A stretch of DNA of 64,000 bases from Tissierella pigra (GTDB taxonomy: Bacteria > Bacillota > Clostridia > Tissierellales > Tissierellaceae), in contig NZ_VUNQ01000005.1 in the NCBI RefSeq assembly GCF_009695605.1, positions 1 to 64,000 of the forward strand. The letters are read 5' to 3'. How positions within the stretch are numbered: the first letter of the stretch is position 1; every line of letters begins with the position of its first letter. This document shows, piece after piece, positions 36,132-44,990 of this stretch. The translations under genes were made by a program, and so were the position numbers. The notes beneath the pieces are model-generated. The model was not told the DNA's origin and did no database searches. It worked only from the letters and a program-made list of their open reading frames with translations.

Positions 36132-36428
36132 ATGATTATAGATGTAACTCCAAAGGCATCAGAAGAATTGACTAAAGTTATAGAATCTAAAGGAACAGAT
36201 AAACCTTTAAGAATTTATGTAGCTGGTTATGGCTGAGGTGGTCCATCATTTGCTATAGCTCTGGATGAGCATAAAGATGGAGATTTAAAGGTATCAGCTA
36301 GTAATTTCAATTTTCTAATAGAAGAAGGATTAGAAGAGAACTATGGAAAATTTACAGTAGATTATAGTGATGATTGGCTAAGAAGAGGATTTACAGTAAT
36401 TCCAGATAGGGCTTCTGGTGGATGTTAA
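36132..36428 (+). CDS. HesB-like selenoprotein (in-frame TGA = selenocysteine 35)
   Basis: Reading through TGA 36234-36236 gives a 98-residue HesB/IscA-like protein: MIIDVTPKASEELTKVIE, then LRIYVAGYGUGGPSFAIALD, and a C-terminus ending ASGGC. The Sec position lies in the motif where homologs have cysteine (GCGGPSF..ALDE). HesB-like selenoproteins are an established prokaryotic selenoprotein family. Ribosome site AAGGAGG (36117-36123) lies eight bases before ATG 36132. A strong terminator follows, so it is a single-gene unit with its own regulated promoter. A weak TCCA...TGGA hairpin (36242-36265) is a possible SECIS; I cannot confirm it. The role in Fe-S or sulfur/selenium handling is inferred. 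Confidence 0.85.
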
Positions 36429-36453
36429 TTAGTAAATATTGAATAGTTTAAAT

Positions 36454-36484
36454 AAAAAAGATAGGTTTGCCCTATCTTTTTTAT
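36454..36484 (+). terminator. Terminator after HesB-like selenoprotein
   Basis: AAAAAAGATAGG / CCTATCTTTTTT perfect stem with T-run. Confidence 0.9.
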
Positions 36485-36533
36485 TTGGGTGGATAAGAAA
36501 AGTGTGATATAATAAAAAAAGTTAAAGTTTATA

Positions 36534-36584
36534 ATTAGTGACTAACAGACAGCTATTAACTATTCACTATTAGTTATTCACTAA
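36534..36584. repeat. GTGAATAG-family repeat before mgtE
   Basis: Left TTAGTGACTAA and right TAACTATTCACTATTAGTTA, then TTCACTAA; same family as in other gaps. Confidence 0.55.
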
Positions 36585-36596
36585 GAAAGGTTGGTG

Positions 36597-36692
36597 ATGA
36601 AAATGGATTCTGGGCCTTTACCCAGTATAATTAAAAGAGAAGTAAAGAAAATAATAAGAGAACCATTTTTATCACAAACTATGGTTCTCTAA
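36597..36692 (+). CDS. Possible 31-codon leader ORF before mgtE
   Basis: ATG 36597 opens a 31-codon frame ending at TAA 36690, 14 bases before mgtE. Its last third encodes and overlaps a hairpin AGAGAACCAT / ATGGTTCTCT (36658-36690) with no T-run. The ribosome site (AAAGG) is modest. A regulatory leader peptide for the Mg transporter is conceivable but unproven. Confidence 0.3.
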   Translation: MKMDSGPLPSIIKREVKKIIREPFLSQTMVL

Positions 36693-36705
36693 TTGGAGGG
36701 AGAAC

Positions 36706-38043
36706 ATGGATGAAAGAAAACTATTAGAATTAATAGAAGGAAAAAAATATGCACAAATAAAAAATGAATTATCAGAAATGAATGAGGTAGATGTGGCGGA
36801 GCTATTGGATCCCCTAGATGCACATCTAACTCTCTTGATTTTTAGAATGCTACCTAAAGATTTAGCAGTAGAAGTATTTGCCCACTTCTCGACAGAACAG
36901 CAACTAGGTATAATAAATTCCATAACAGACAAAGAAGTAGAATATATTGTAGATGAACTATTTTTTGATGATATGATAGACTTAATTGAAGAAATGCCTG
37001 CAAATATTGTAAAAAAGATTCTAAAATCAGCAAAAGAAGAGGAAAGAAAATTAATAAATCAATTTTTAAAATATCCTGTAGATTCTGCAGGAAGTATAAT
37101 GACCATAGAATATGTTGAGTTAAGAAAAGGTTTAACTGTAAAAGAAGCTTTAACTCATATAAAAGAAATAGGTTTAAATAAAGAAACTGTATATACCTGT
37201 TATGTAACAGATCAAAAAAGAACTTTAGAGGGTTTTGTTTCCCTAAGAACTTTAGTCACATCAGATGAAGATAAAATTATAGAAGATATAATGGAAGATG
37301 AAGTAATAAAAGTATATACCCATGATGACCAAGAAAGCGTAGCAAACGTATTTATAAAATATGGGTTTTTAGCACTTCCTGTAGTGGATAACGAAAATAG
37401 ACTTACTGGAATTATTACTGTTGATGATATTATGGATATTATGGAACAAGAAGCAACAGAGGACTTCCAAATAATGGCTGCTATGTCTCCATCAGAAGAA
37501 GCTTATTTAGATGCTGGAGTCATGACATTGGCTAAAAACAGATTACCTTGGCTTTTAATACTTATGATTTCTGCTACATTTACTGGAAGGATAATGGGTA
37601 AATTTGAAGATGTACTGTCATCTATAGTAGTGCTTAGTACATTTATTCCCATGTTAATGGACACTGGAGGAAATTCAGGAAGTCAGTCCTCTACTTTAAT
37701 AATAAGGGGATTAGCAACAGGTGAAATAACTACCCATGACTGGTGGAAAGTATTATGGAAAGAACTAAGAATAAGTGCTATAGTGGGAGTAGTTCTTGCT
37801 GTAATTAATTTTTTAAGGATTATATTATTGGAAAAAGTAGAAATGAAAGTAGCTTTGACAGTTTCATTAACTGTAGTAATTACAGTTATAGCATCAAAAA
37901 TAGTAGGTGGAATATTACCACTAATAGCAAAAAAATTAAAACTTGATCCAGCCATAATGGCAGGACCACTTATTACAACTATAGTAGACGCATTGGCACT
38001 GATAGTATACTTCAGCATCGCAAAATCACTACTTGGAATATAA
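36706..38043 (+). CDS. mgtE: Magnesium transporter MgtE
   Basis: MgtE is a Mg2+-gated Mg2+ channel. The 445-residue protein has the cytosolic N domain (LLDPLDAHLTLLIFRMLPKDLAVEVFAHF), a CBS pair (~residues 130-255, with PVDSAGSIMTIEYV and LPVVDNENRLTGIITVDDI), a connecting helix and a five-helix membrane domain. The pore region reads FIPMLMDTGGNSGSQSS, and the last helix has KLDPAIMAGPLITTIVDA. ATG 36706 follows GGAGGG. The leader has a small ORF/hairpin but no M-box that I recognise. Confidence 0.95.
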   Translation: MDERKLLELIEGKKYAQIKNELSEMNEVDVAELLDPLDAHLTLLIFRMLPKDLAVEVFAHFSTEQQLGIINSITDKEVEYIVDELFFDDMIDLIEEMPANIVKKILKSAKEEERKLINQFLKYPVDSAGSIMTIEYVELRKGLTVKEALTHIKEIGLNKETVYTCYVTDQKRTLEGFVSLRTLVTSDEDKIIEDIMEDEVIKVYTHDDQESVANVFIKYGFLALPVVDNENRLTGIITVDDIMDIMEQEATEDFQIMAAMSPSEEAYLDAGVMTLAKNRLPWLLILMISATFTGRIMGKFEDVLSSIVVLSTFIPMLMDTGGNSGSQSSTLIIRGLATGEITTHDWWKVLWKELRISAIVGVVLAVINFLRIILLEKVEMKVALTVSLTVVITVIASKIVGGILPLIAKKLKLDPAIMAGPLITTIVDALALIVYFSIAKSLLGI

Positions 38044-38061
38044 AGACAGTGAAGATTGAAG

Positions 38062-38106
38062 AGTGACTTAAGATTTTCCAAAAGAAAATCTTAAGTCTTT
38101 TTTGTT
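38062..38106 (+). terminator. Terminator after mgtE
   Basis: GACTTAAGATTTTC / GAAAATCTTAAGTC stem, loop CAAAA, T-run. Confidence 0.88.
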
Positions 38107-38135
38107 TTTTTGAATAATGGATAAGCACTAGAGAA

Positions 38136-38190
38136 TATAGTGAATAATGAAGAGATAGTAGGGGAGACCTTAACTATTAGTTATTCACTA
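38136..38190. repeat. GTGAATAG-family repeat before spmA
   Basis: ATAGTGAATAA and TTAGTTATTCACTA arms in the mgtE-spmA gap, immediately before the spmA ribosome site. Confidence 0.5.
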
Positions 38191-38206
38191 AAAAAGAGGT
38201 GTTTAT

Positions 38207-38839
38207 ATGATTAATGCTATTTGGGCAGCTCTAATTATTATTGGGTTTATAGTTGGAGCTATTACTGGAAATTTAGATAATGTTACTGCAAGTGCCATAC
38301 AGAATGCTAAAGGAGCTGTAGAATTAGCCATAGGACTTATTGGAGTAATGGCTTTATGGCTTGGAATTATGAAAATAGCAGAGGACTCTGGACTTATAAG
38401 AGGAGTATCAAAGCTTTTAAAACCAATAATGATACTTTTATTTCCAGATGTACCAGCTGATCATCCAGCCATGGGAGCTATGATAATGAATATATCTGCT
38501 AATATTTTGGGGTTAGGCAATGCAGCAACTCCCTTTGGACTAAAGGCAATGGAAGAATTGCAAAAATTAAATAGACGAAAGGATACAGCAACAGATGCAA
38601 TGGTTACATTTCTTGCCATAAATACATCTTCTGTAACTTTAATACCTGCTTCAACCATAGCAATACTTTCATCAGCAGGTGCGACCAATCCAACAGAAAT
38701 AGTAGGTCCTACCATAGTAGCCACTACAATATCCACAATTACAGCCATAATTGCCGCAAAAACACTTCAAAGACTGCCTAAATATCAAATAAAAAAGGTA
38801 AAAGGTAAAGGAGGAAAAGTTGAATGTTCATTGAAATAA
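38207..38839 (+). CDS. spmA: Spore maturation protein A
   Basis: SpmA acts with SpmB in spore core dehydration and heat resistance. The 210-residue membrane protein has a nucleoside-recognition (gate) domain. It shows AIWAALIIIGFIVGAITGN, GLIGVMALWLGIMKIAEDSGL, MGAMIMNISANILGLGNAATPFGLKAM and the SSVTLIPASTIAI helix. It starts with ATG 38207 behind AAGAGGTG and overlaps spmB by 16 bases, as in other spore formers. Confidence 0.94.
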   Translation: MINAIWAALIIIGFIVGAITGNLDNVTASAIQNAKGAVELAIGLIGVMALWLGIMKIAEDSGLIRGVSKLLKPIMILLFPDVPADHPAMGAMIMNISANILGLGNAATPFGLKAMEELQKLNRRKDTATDAMVTFLAINTSSVTLIPASTIAILSSAGATNPTEIVGPTIVATTISTITAIIAAKTLQRLPKYQIKKVKGKGGKVECSLK

Positions 38840-39360
38840 TGGAGATTTTATCTAAACTTGCCATTCCTTTTATGATTGTTGGAATTATACTTTATGGTAT
38901 TATTAGAAATATTAAGGTTTATGAATCCTTTATGGAAGGGGCAAAAGATGGAATTACTACGGCAATAAGGATTATACCTTCTTTTGTAGCCATGCTTGTG
39001 GCAATTGGAGTCTTTAGGGAATCGGGAGCTATGGATATGCTGATTAAGCTATTTAGTCCGCTTATAGAATTATTTAAAATCCCGGGAGAAGTAGTTCCTA
39101 TGATATTTATGAGGCCCTTATCAGGAAGTGGTGCTCAAGGAATCATGAGTGAACTAATAAAAAATCATGGACCGGAGTCCTTAATTGGAAGAACGGCAGC
39201 AGTAATGATGGGCTCCAGTGAAACCACATTTTATATTTTAGCAGTATACTTTGGTTCAGTATCCATAAAAAAATATAGACACGCACTATCAGCAGGATTA
39301 ATAGCAGACCTGGTTGGATTAGTTTCAGCAGTTTATGTGGCAAGAATATTTTTTGGGTAA
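38824..39360 (+). CDS. spmB: Spore maturation protein B
   Basis: This 178-residue partner of SpmA is also of the nucleoside-recognition membrane family. It has IPFMIVGIILYGIIRN, MEGAKDGITTAIRIIPSFVAMLVAIGVFRESGAMD, MRPLSGSGAQGIMSE and MGSSETTFYILAVYFGSVSIKK. Deletion of spmAB in Bacillus gives spores of lowered core dehydration; the same role is inferred. Its start lies inside spmA, indicating coupled translation. A terminator-like hairpin follows. Confidence 0.94.
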   Translation: MFIEIMEILSKLAIPFMIVGIILYGIIRNIKVYESFMEGAKDGITTAIRIIPSFVAMLVAIGVFRESGAMDMLIKLFSPLIELFKIPGEVVPMIFMRPLSGSGAQGIMSELIKNHGPESLIGRTAAVMMGSSETTFYILAVYFGSVSIKKYRHALSAGLIADLVGLVSAVYVARIFFG

Positions 39361-39365
39361 CTAAA

Positions 39366-39546
39366 AAATAGTGAATAGTGAAAAAATACTTCGCTTTGCG
39401 AAGTATTTTTTAATTTAATTGGTTTCCAATGAATTGGAAACCTCCCTAACTATTCACTAGATGAACAAACTAAGCGATGTACACAAAATTGAAAACCACA
39501 ATTTTGGTACCCTGCTTATATTAGTTATTCACTATTCACTGTTTAA
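39366..39546. repeat. MITE-like region with GTGAATAG-type inverted ends
   Basis: The left end AATAGTGAATAGTGAAAAAA and right end TAGTTATTCACTATTCACT are inverted. Between them are a terminator-like hairpin AAAAAATACTTCG / CGAAGTATTTTTT (39381-39412), a GGTTTCCAA / TTGGAAACC hairpin (39420-39443) and an internal CTATTCAC. This fills the spmB to chemoreceptor gap and may terminate both. Confidence 0.6.
39381..39412 (+). terminator. Terminator after spmAB
   Basis: AAAAAATACTTCG / CGAAGTATTTTTT with a CTTTG loop and T-run; a similar hairpin part recurs at 58225. Confidence 0.75.
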
Positions 39547-39557
39547 GGACGAAGTCC

Positions 39558-41360
39558 TTAAACAACGTATTTTTCCAGTTCCTTACTAAACTCCATACTA
39601 ACTTTCTTAAACTCATATATACTTTCTGTCATCTTTTTAATTTCTTCAGTATATGCGTGAACATTTGCAGATACTTCTTGTGATGATGCAGAGTTTTCTT
39701 CTGCAATTGCTGCCAATGACTCTATACCGTGGAAAAGGGAGTTTATACTATCAGTTTCAATCGTAAGTTCCTTTGTAAGTTCAGTAATTAGCTGAGATAC
39801 TTTAGCCACAGAATTTACAGCAGATTGGTTTTCCGCAGCAACAGTATTTAATTTGATATTTTCGTTTTCAAGAATACTAAACTGGTCAGATATAGAAACA
39901 ACGAACTCAGCAATATCTTGGACAAAGGATTCTAAATTATCATTTATAGTTTGAACAGCATCCTTTGAACCTTCTGCAAGCTTTCTGATTTCCATGGCAA
40001 CAACAGTAAATCCTCGACCATATTCTCCAGCCCGTGATGCTTCTATACTAGCATTTAAAGCCAGTAAATTAGTTTGCTCTGCAATACTTTCTACAGCTTC
40101 AACAATATTTTTTACTTCATTGGCTCTATTTTGTAAATCTTGACCCTTAGACTTTACATGGGAAAACTGAAGCAATATATTATTTAAGCTATCAGAAGTA
40201 GACTTTAAGTCACTAAACCCTTTATTGATTTGAATTACAGCAGATTCCAGCTGGTCTTTTCCACTATTTTCTTTATCTACTACTTCATTTAGTGAAATAA
40301 TAGAGTTATTTAAACTGTATGCAGTTTGTTCTGTTTCTTCAGCTTGATTAATAGAACCAGTTGCAACTTGTTCTACTACATTTGATATTTCACCAGAAGT
40401 AAAGCTCATATTAGATGAAATATCGGCAAACTTATCAGCAAAGACATTTAGTTCATCTGTAGTACTTTTATATCCAACAAAATCCTTCTTAATAGATTCC
40501 TTTAATTCTTTTAACTTGAGATTAATATCTTCAAAGAAGTCAGATGTAGATATATCGTGGATCATGGACAAATCCTTATTTATAATTTCCTCTAGGGAGT
40601 TATAAATGGATTTTAGAGGTCTAAAAAGTCCTTTAGATATAAAAAATGGAATTAAGACTGATAAAGCTAAAGTCAAAGGTATAGCAATGTTAGAATCTAC
40701 AAATTTAGATATAAGACTTACTGGAATACCTAAAAATAGAAAGGATGCTATGGCAATTTTTCCTTCCATATTTTTTATAAATCCTAGAGACAATATTTTA
40801 TTAAGCATATATTTCTTTTTATAGTAAATCTCTTTAGGGAACTTAATAGATATTTTAAGAAAATCTTCCGTCTTTTCTACAGTTTCAATAATAATATCTT
40901 CTTTAAAATACTTACTAGCACCCTCTAACATACCTTGAAAATAAGCAAACATTCCTCTAGATGAAGAATAAGTCATATGTGCTGTAAATTTGTCTACAGG
41001 CTTAATTCCCAAAATAGGAGGATTTGCTCCCTTAACCCTTTTAGTAACTACAACATGAATATCATACATTGCTTGGAGAAATGAATATAAGTTTTTATAT
41101 CTAAAGAATGCGGGATAAACTTTGGAGTATGTGATGATATTGTGATTTCCCATGGTTCTCCATACTTCATCAGGAGACTTATTCAGTTTTGCTGCAATAT
41201 ATTCAATAATTCCTCGAGCCACTTTATCTTCTATATCCTCTATAGGAGAAAATATTTTATTAGAACTTATATTAAAATGTTCCAGTGCTTCATTTGTTAT
41301 TTTTTCTCCATACAATTCTCTGCAAGTATCAACCCAAGCAGAAACTATAGTACCTTTCAC
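39558..41360 (-). CDS. H-NOX heme-domain methyl-accepting chemotaxis protein
   Basis: Residues 1-185 form an H-NOX (HNOB) domain opening [18 protein letters not shown], colinear with Thermoanaerobacter Tar4H. His102 (proximal heme ligand, in YDIHVVVTK), Pro115, the Tyr131-Ser133-Arg135 YxSxR heme-propionate motif and Tyr140 (distal O2-stabilising residue) sit at the same numbers. Two membrane helices (~205-250) and an MCP signalling domain (~330-600) with the hairpin tip [25 protein letters not shown] follow. It should signal O2, possibly NO, to CheA. GTG start behind AAGGAGGAG. No che genes are nearby. Confidence 0.93.
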   Translation of the reverse strand: MKGTIVSAWVDTCRELYGEKITNEALEHFNISSNKIFSPIEDIEDKVARGIIEYIAAKLNKSPDEVWRTMGNHNIITYSKVYPAFFRYKNLYSFLQAMYDIHVVVTKRVKGANPPILGIKPVDKFTAHMTYSSSRGMFAYFQGMLEGASKYFKEDIIIETVEKTEDFLKISIKFPKEIYYKKKYMLNKILSLGFIKNMEGKIAIASFLFLGIPVSLISKFVDSNIAIPLTLALSVLIPFFISKGLFRPLKSIYNSLEEIINKDLSMIHDISTSDFFEDINLKLKELKESIKKDFVGYKSTTDELNVFADKFADISSNMSFTSGEISNVVEQVATGSINQAEETEQTAYSLNNSIISLNEVVDKENSGKDQLESAVIQINKGFSDLKSTSDSLNNILLQFSHVKSKGQDLQNRANEVKNIVEAVESIAEQTNLLALNASIEASRAGEYGRGFTVVAMEIRKLAEGSKDAVQTINDNLESFVQDIAEFVVSISDQFSILENENIKLNTVAAENQSAVNSVAKVSQLITELTKELTIETDSINSLFHGIESLAAIAEENSASSQEVSANVHAYTEEIKKMTESIYEFKKVSMEFSKELEKYVV

Positions 41361-41491
41361 AATAACTCCTCCTTCGTATAACTATGAGTATATTATATCA
41401 TAAGGAATAGAAAATTGTGTCCATATTATGGTATTAAAAAAAGAAATATTTTGTTTAAATACGATAAAGTATGAAAGAAAAATAACAATAC

Positions 41492-41520
41492 TTGCATAAT
41501 TGGTATGACCATACTATAAT
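41492..41520 (+). promoter_or_regulatory. Promoter and FadR-type operator of the 2-oxoacid catabolic cluster
   Basis: TTGCAT (41492-41497), 17 bp and TATAAT (41515-41520) form a promoter. The spacer contains TGGTATGACCA (41501-41511), which matches exactly the TnGTnnnACnA palindrome of FadR/FCD-family GntR regulators. The cluster's last gene encodes such a regulator. The rest of the 282-base upstream gap (41361-41642) holds no coding frame I can support; GGGGGG at 41566 precedes no gene. Confidence 0.75.
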
Positions 41521-41642
41521 ATGATTATCAAATATATTATCAAAAAATTAAAACAATTAAATCAAGGGGGGATAAATGTAGTACTGTATTTTATTCTCAA
41601 ATAAAAATCTAAAGATTAAAATGTGAAATTAGGAGGATAAAC

Positions 41643-42893
41643 ATGAATAAAAAAGTTAAAAGAATATTACTGTTATTTGCATTAGGTCTTACCTATGGTT
41701 TTATGTATACACTGCCATATATGAGCCGTACATTTTATGACCAAATGATTGCAGCTATGGGAGTTACTAATGCTCAACTTGGTTCATTATTATCAATCTA
41801 TGCCATGGCTTGTACATTGTCATACCTACCAGGAGGATGGATAGCAGATAAATTTAAACCAAAAACAGTTTTACTAGCATCTACATTTGGTAATGCAGCA
41901 ATATGTTTCTTACTTATGATGACTTATAAAAACTTTACAATGGTTAAATTAGTATGGTTTGGTGCAGCAATAACAGGTGGATTTGCATTCTGGCCTGCAC
42001 TTTTAAAGGGAATTCGTTTATTAGGTAGTGAAGAAGAACAAGGCAGAATGTTTGGAATCTTCGAAGCTATGAATGGTATAGCATCATTATTAATTAACTT
42101 TATTATGATTTATGTATTATCATTATTTGCAGATAACCTTCTACTAGGATTTAAAGGTGCTGTAGCAACTATGGGTGTTTTATGTGTAATAGCAGGAATA
42201 TTAATTATATTTTTATATGATGAAAAACTTACTTATGCTGAAGAAAAAACTACTACAACTGAAAAAGTTGGTATTAAGGATTACTTTGGTGTATTAAAAT
42301 ATCCAGCAGTATGGATTGTAGCAATTATGATGTTTGGACAAGTTACATTTATTGCAGGGTTAAGCTATTTAACTCCATATAGTACAGGTGTACTAGGTTT
42401 ATCATTAACATTGGCAGCAAGTATAGGAACCATTAGAAACTATGGAACTAGATTTATTGGTGGACCATTAGGTGGATATATTTCAGATAATGTATTTAAA
42501 TCAGCTAGTAAAGGTCAAGTAGTTTCTTTAGGATTATGTGCAATATCCATGGCTATGCTTTTAATTATTCCAGGAGGAAACAATATTTTAATAATAGCTG
42601 TAATGCTTCTGAATGCCATCGCTTTATATATGGCTAAAGGACCTTTATATGCGGTTATATCAGAATTACAAGTACCAGCAGCAGTTACTGGAACAGCTTT
42701 AGCTATTATTACAGTAATTGGTTATTTACCTGATATGTTCGTATATACTTTATTTGGTAAGTGGTTAGACATTTATGGAGATGCAGGATATAGTCGTATA
42801 TTTATATTTACCATAGGAGTAACAATTGTGTCCTTATTAGTAGCTTTAGTAGCCGTAAAATTATCTAATAAGTACAAAGCAAATGCAAAATAA
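41643..42893 (+). CDS. MFS transporter
   Basis: This 416-residue major facilitator protein has about 12 membrane segments. The loop 2-3 signature is GGWIADKFKPKTVL, and the second-half equivalent is GGPLGGYISDNVFKSASKGQ. It resembles carboxylate/oxalate-formate-type transporters, but the substrate cannot be read. As first gene of the cluster, behind the FadR-type operator, it probably imports the substrate for the downstream dehydrogenase/oxidoreductase, such as a hydroxy- or oxoacid. AGGAGG precedes ATG 41643. Confidence 0.85.
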   Translation: MNKKVKRILLLFALGLTYGFMYTLPYMSRTFYDQMIAAMGVTNAQLGSLLSIYAMACTLSYLPGGWIADKFKPKTVLLASTFGNAAICFLLMMTYKNFTMVKLVWFGAAITGGFAFWPALLKGIRLLGSEEEQGRMFGIFEAMNGIASLLINFIMIYVLSLFADNLLLGFKGAVATMGVLCVIAGILIIFLYDEKLTYAEEKTTTTEKVGIKDYFGVLKYPAVWIVAIMMFGQVTFIAGLSYLTPYSTGVLGLSLTLAASIGTIRNYGTRFIGGPLGGYISDNVFKSASKGQVVSLGLCAISMAMLLIIPGGNNILIIAVMLLNAIALYMAKGPLYAVISELQVPAAVTGTALAIITVIGYLPDMFVYTLFGKWLDIYGDAGYSRIFIFTIGVTIVSLLVALVAVKLSNKYKANAK

Positions 42894-42928
42894 ATATTAA
42901 CAAAATAATTTATATGGGAGGAATTAAC

Positions 42929-43147
42929 ATGGCAACAGCAATAAAAAATACAGCAAAAGCTAAAACAAATCCTGAGAAATGTAAAGGATGTTACTATTGT
43001 ATCAAGGCGTGTCCTAAAGACGCTATATCCATAATGGACATAGTAAATAAAAAAGGTTACTCACCAACTCAGGTAGATGAAGAAAAATGTATAGGTTGTG
43101 GGGCTTGTTATACTGTCTGCCCAGATACTGTTTATACAATAGAATAA
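42929..43147 (+). CDS. korD: 2-oxoacid:ferredoxin oxidoreductase delta (ferredoxin) subunit
   Basis: This ~72-residue 2[4Fe-4S] protein has CKGCYYCIKACPKDAI and CIGCGACYTVCPDTVY. Its place directly before the alpha subunit identifies it as the delta subunit that takes electrons from the TPP site. ATG 42929 (AATTAACATG, behind GGGAGG) is preferred to ATG 42914, which is inside the ribosome-site region. Four-subunit enzymes of the KOR/VOR type commonly have this order. Confidence 0.9.
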   Translation: MATAIKNTAKAKTNPEKCKGCYYCIKACPKDAISIMDIVNKKGYSPTQVDEEKCIGCGACYTVCPDTVYTIE

Positions 43148-43194
43148 AACTTTACTCAATATAGACTAGGAACAAAATGATAGGAGGTAAGATT

Positions 43195-44250
43195 ATGGAA
43201 TATGTATTGATGAAAGGTAATGAAGCATTAGCAGAAGCTGCCATAAGGGCAGGTTGTAGATTTTATAGTGGTTACCCTATTACACCACAAACTGAAATAT
43301 TAGAGTATTTATCATGGAGAATGGATGAAGTAGGTGGAGAGTTTGTACAGACTGAATCTGAACTAGGCGGAATAAATATGATGCTTGGTGCTTCAGCAGC
43401 TGGAGCTAGAGTAATAGGAAGTTCATCAGGTCCAGGATTTAGTCTTTTTCAAGAAGGAATATCTTATCTTGTAGCAGCAGATCTTCCAGCTGTACTAGTA
43501 GATGTTATGAGATATGGAAATGGATTAGGTGATATTGGACAAAGTCAAGGAGACTACTGGCAATTAACTAGAGGTGGGGGACATGGAGACTATAGAACCA
43601 TAGTATTGGCACCTAATTCTGTTCAGGAAAATGTTGACTTAACTCACTTGGCTTTTGACTTAGCAGAAAAATATAGACATCCAGTAATTATTGGTTCAGA
43701 TGCAGCCATTGGTCAAATGATGGAAAAAGTAGCTTTACCTGAAATGGAAGAACATGATATAGATAAATTTCATTGGTCCATGAAAGGTTGTAAAAAGGGT
43801 GAAGAACAAAAGAAAATCACTAACCTTTTATATTATATGGATAATTATGATGAGTTTTTAGCAAACAAATATAAAGAAATGGAAGATAATGAGCAAAGAT
43901 GGGAGTCAATGGAAGTAGAAGATGCAGAAGTTGTACTAGTTTCCTACGGAATCAGCTCTAGAGTATGTAAAGAGGCAGTAAAAGTTGCAAGAAGTCAAGG
44001 AATAAAACTAGGATTAATAAGACCTATTAGCTTATGGCCATATCCTATAAAAGCTTTCGAAGAATTATCAGATTCATGTAAGGCACTAATGACAGTGGAA
44101 ATGAACATTTTAGGACAAATGGTAGACGATGTAATATTAGCTACGGGTAACAAGTATCCGGTATATAAATATACAACAGTTAAAGATGTACCTGAAACAG
44201 AAGTCATTATTGAAAAAGCAAATAAAATATTATCAGGTGGGGAGGTATAA
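43195..44250 (+). CDS. korA: 2-oxoacid:ferredoxin oxidoreductase alpha subunit (KorA/VorB-type)
   Basis: The alpha subunit carries substrate- and CoA-binding domains. The ~351-residue protein begins MKGNEALAEAAIRAGCRFYS and has the family hallmark SGYPITPQTEILEYL, followed by QTESELGGINMMLGASAAGAR and SSSGPGFSLFQEGISYL. LMTVEMNILGQMVDDV occurs in the C-terminal part. It belongs to the KOR/VOR group rather than pyruvate:ferredoxin oxidoreductase; whether 2-oxoglutarate or branched 2-oxoacids are used is open. ATG 43195 behind AGGAGGT is favoured. Confidence 0.92.
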   Translation: MEYVLMKGNEALAEAAIRAGCRFYSGYPITPQTEILEYLSWRMDEVGGEFVQTESELGGINMMLGASAAGARVIGSSSGPGFSLFQEGISYLVAADLPAVLVDVMRYGNGLGDIGQSQGDYWQLTRGGGHGDYRTIVLAPNSVQENVDLTHLAFDLAEKYRHPVIIGSDAAIGQMMEKVALPEMEEHDIDKFHWSMKGCKKGEEQKKITNLLYYMDNYDEFLANKYKEMEDNEQRWESMEVEDAEVVLVSYGISSRVCKEAVKVARSQGIKLGLIRPISLWPYPIKAFEELSDSCKALMTVEMNILGQMVDDVILATGNKYPVYKYTTVKDVPETEVIIEKANKILSGGEV

Positions 44251-44252
44251 TA

Positions 44253-44990
44253 ATGGAATTAAGAGCACCGGAATCAATATCCTTTGCACAGACATCATTT
44301 TGTCCAGGGTGTGGACATGGAATTGTTTCACGTTTAATTGGAGAAGTAATGGAAGAAATGGGATTAACCGAAAAACTATTAACAGTAGTAGATGTGGCTT
44401 GTTCTTCTCTACACATAGATACATGGAAATTTGACACCGTAATAGCAGCTCATGGAAGACCTATAGCTACTGCAACAGGTGTAAAAAAGATTAGAAGAGA
44501 GAATCCAGTACTTGCATATCTGGGAGATGGAGCAGCTTATTCCATAGGTATTGCAGAAACCATGCACGCGGCTCTAAGAAACGATAATGTAGTAACAATA
44601 ATTATAAATAATGGAGTTTTCGGAATGACAGGTGGACAAATGGCACCTACATCTCTAGCAGGACAAAAAACTACAACTTCTCCTAAGGGAAGAGATGTTT
44701 CAAAAACAGGACAACCCTTTGATGTAGTAAAAGTTATGGGAAGCTTAGATATACCATATTTAGCAAGAGGTTCAGTATCTAACCTAGGAGATATTAGAAG
44801 AACAAAAAAATATATAAAAAAGGCTTTTGAAAAGCATATGAATAATGAAGGGTTTTGTCTAGTAGAGATACTTTCACCTTGCCCAACTAACTTAGGTATG
44901 GCACCTGTAGCTTGTTCTGAAAGAATAGATGGTGTAGTTAAAGAGCTTTTCAATACAGGTGAGTATATTGATAAGGAGGGAACAAAGTAA
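44253..44990 (+). CDS. korB: 2-oxoacid:ferredoxin oxidoreductase beta subunit (TPP-binding)
   Basis: The 245-residue TPP-binding subunit has the N-terminal FCPGCGHGIVSRLIGEVME cysteine motif. The TPP motif is GDGAAYSIGIAETMHAALRN ... NNGVFGMTGGQMAPTS, and CPTNLGMAP follows. It decarboxylates the 2-oxoacid and passes electrons to the ferredoxin subunit. It starts two bases after korA and its stop shares one base with the korC start, so the subunits are translationally linked. Confidence 0.93.
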   Translation: MELRAPESISFAQTSFCPGCGHGIVSRLIGEVMEEMGLTEKLLTVVDVACSSLHIDTWKFDTVIAAHGRPIATATGVKKIRRENPVLAYLGDGAAYSIGIAETMHAALRNDNVVTIIINNGVFGMTGGQMAPTSLAGQKTTTSPKGRDVSKTGQPFDVVKVMGSLDIPYLARGSVSNLGDIRRTKKYIKKAFEKHMNNEGFCLVEILSPCPTNLGMAPVACSERIDGVVKELFNTGEYIDKEGTK

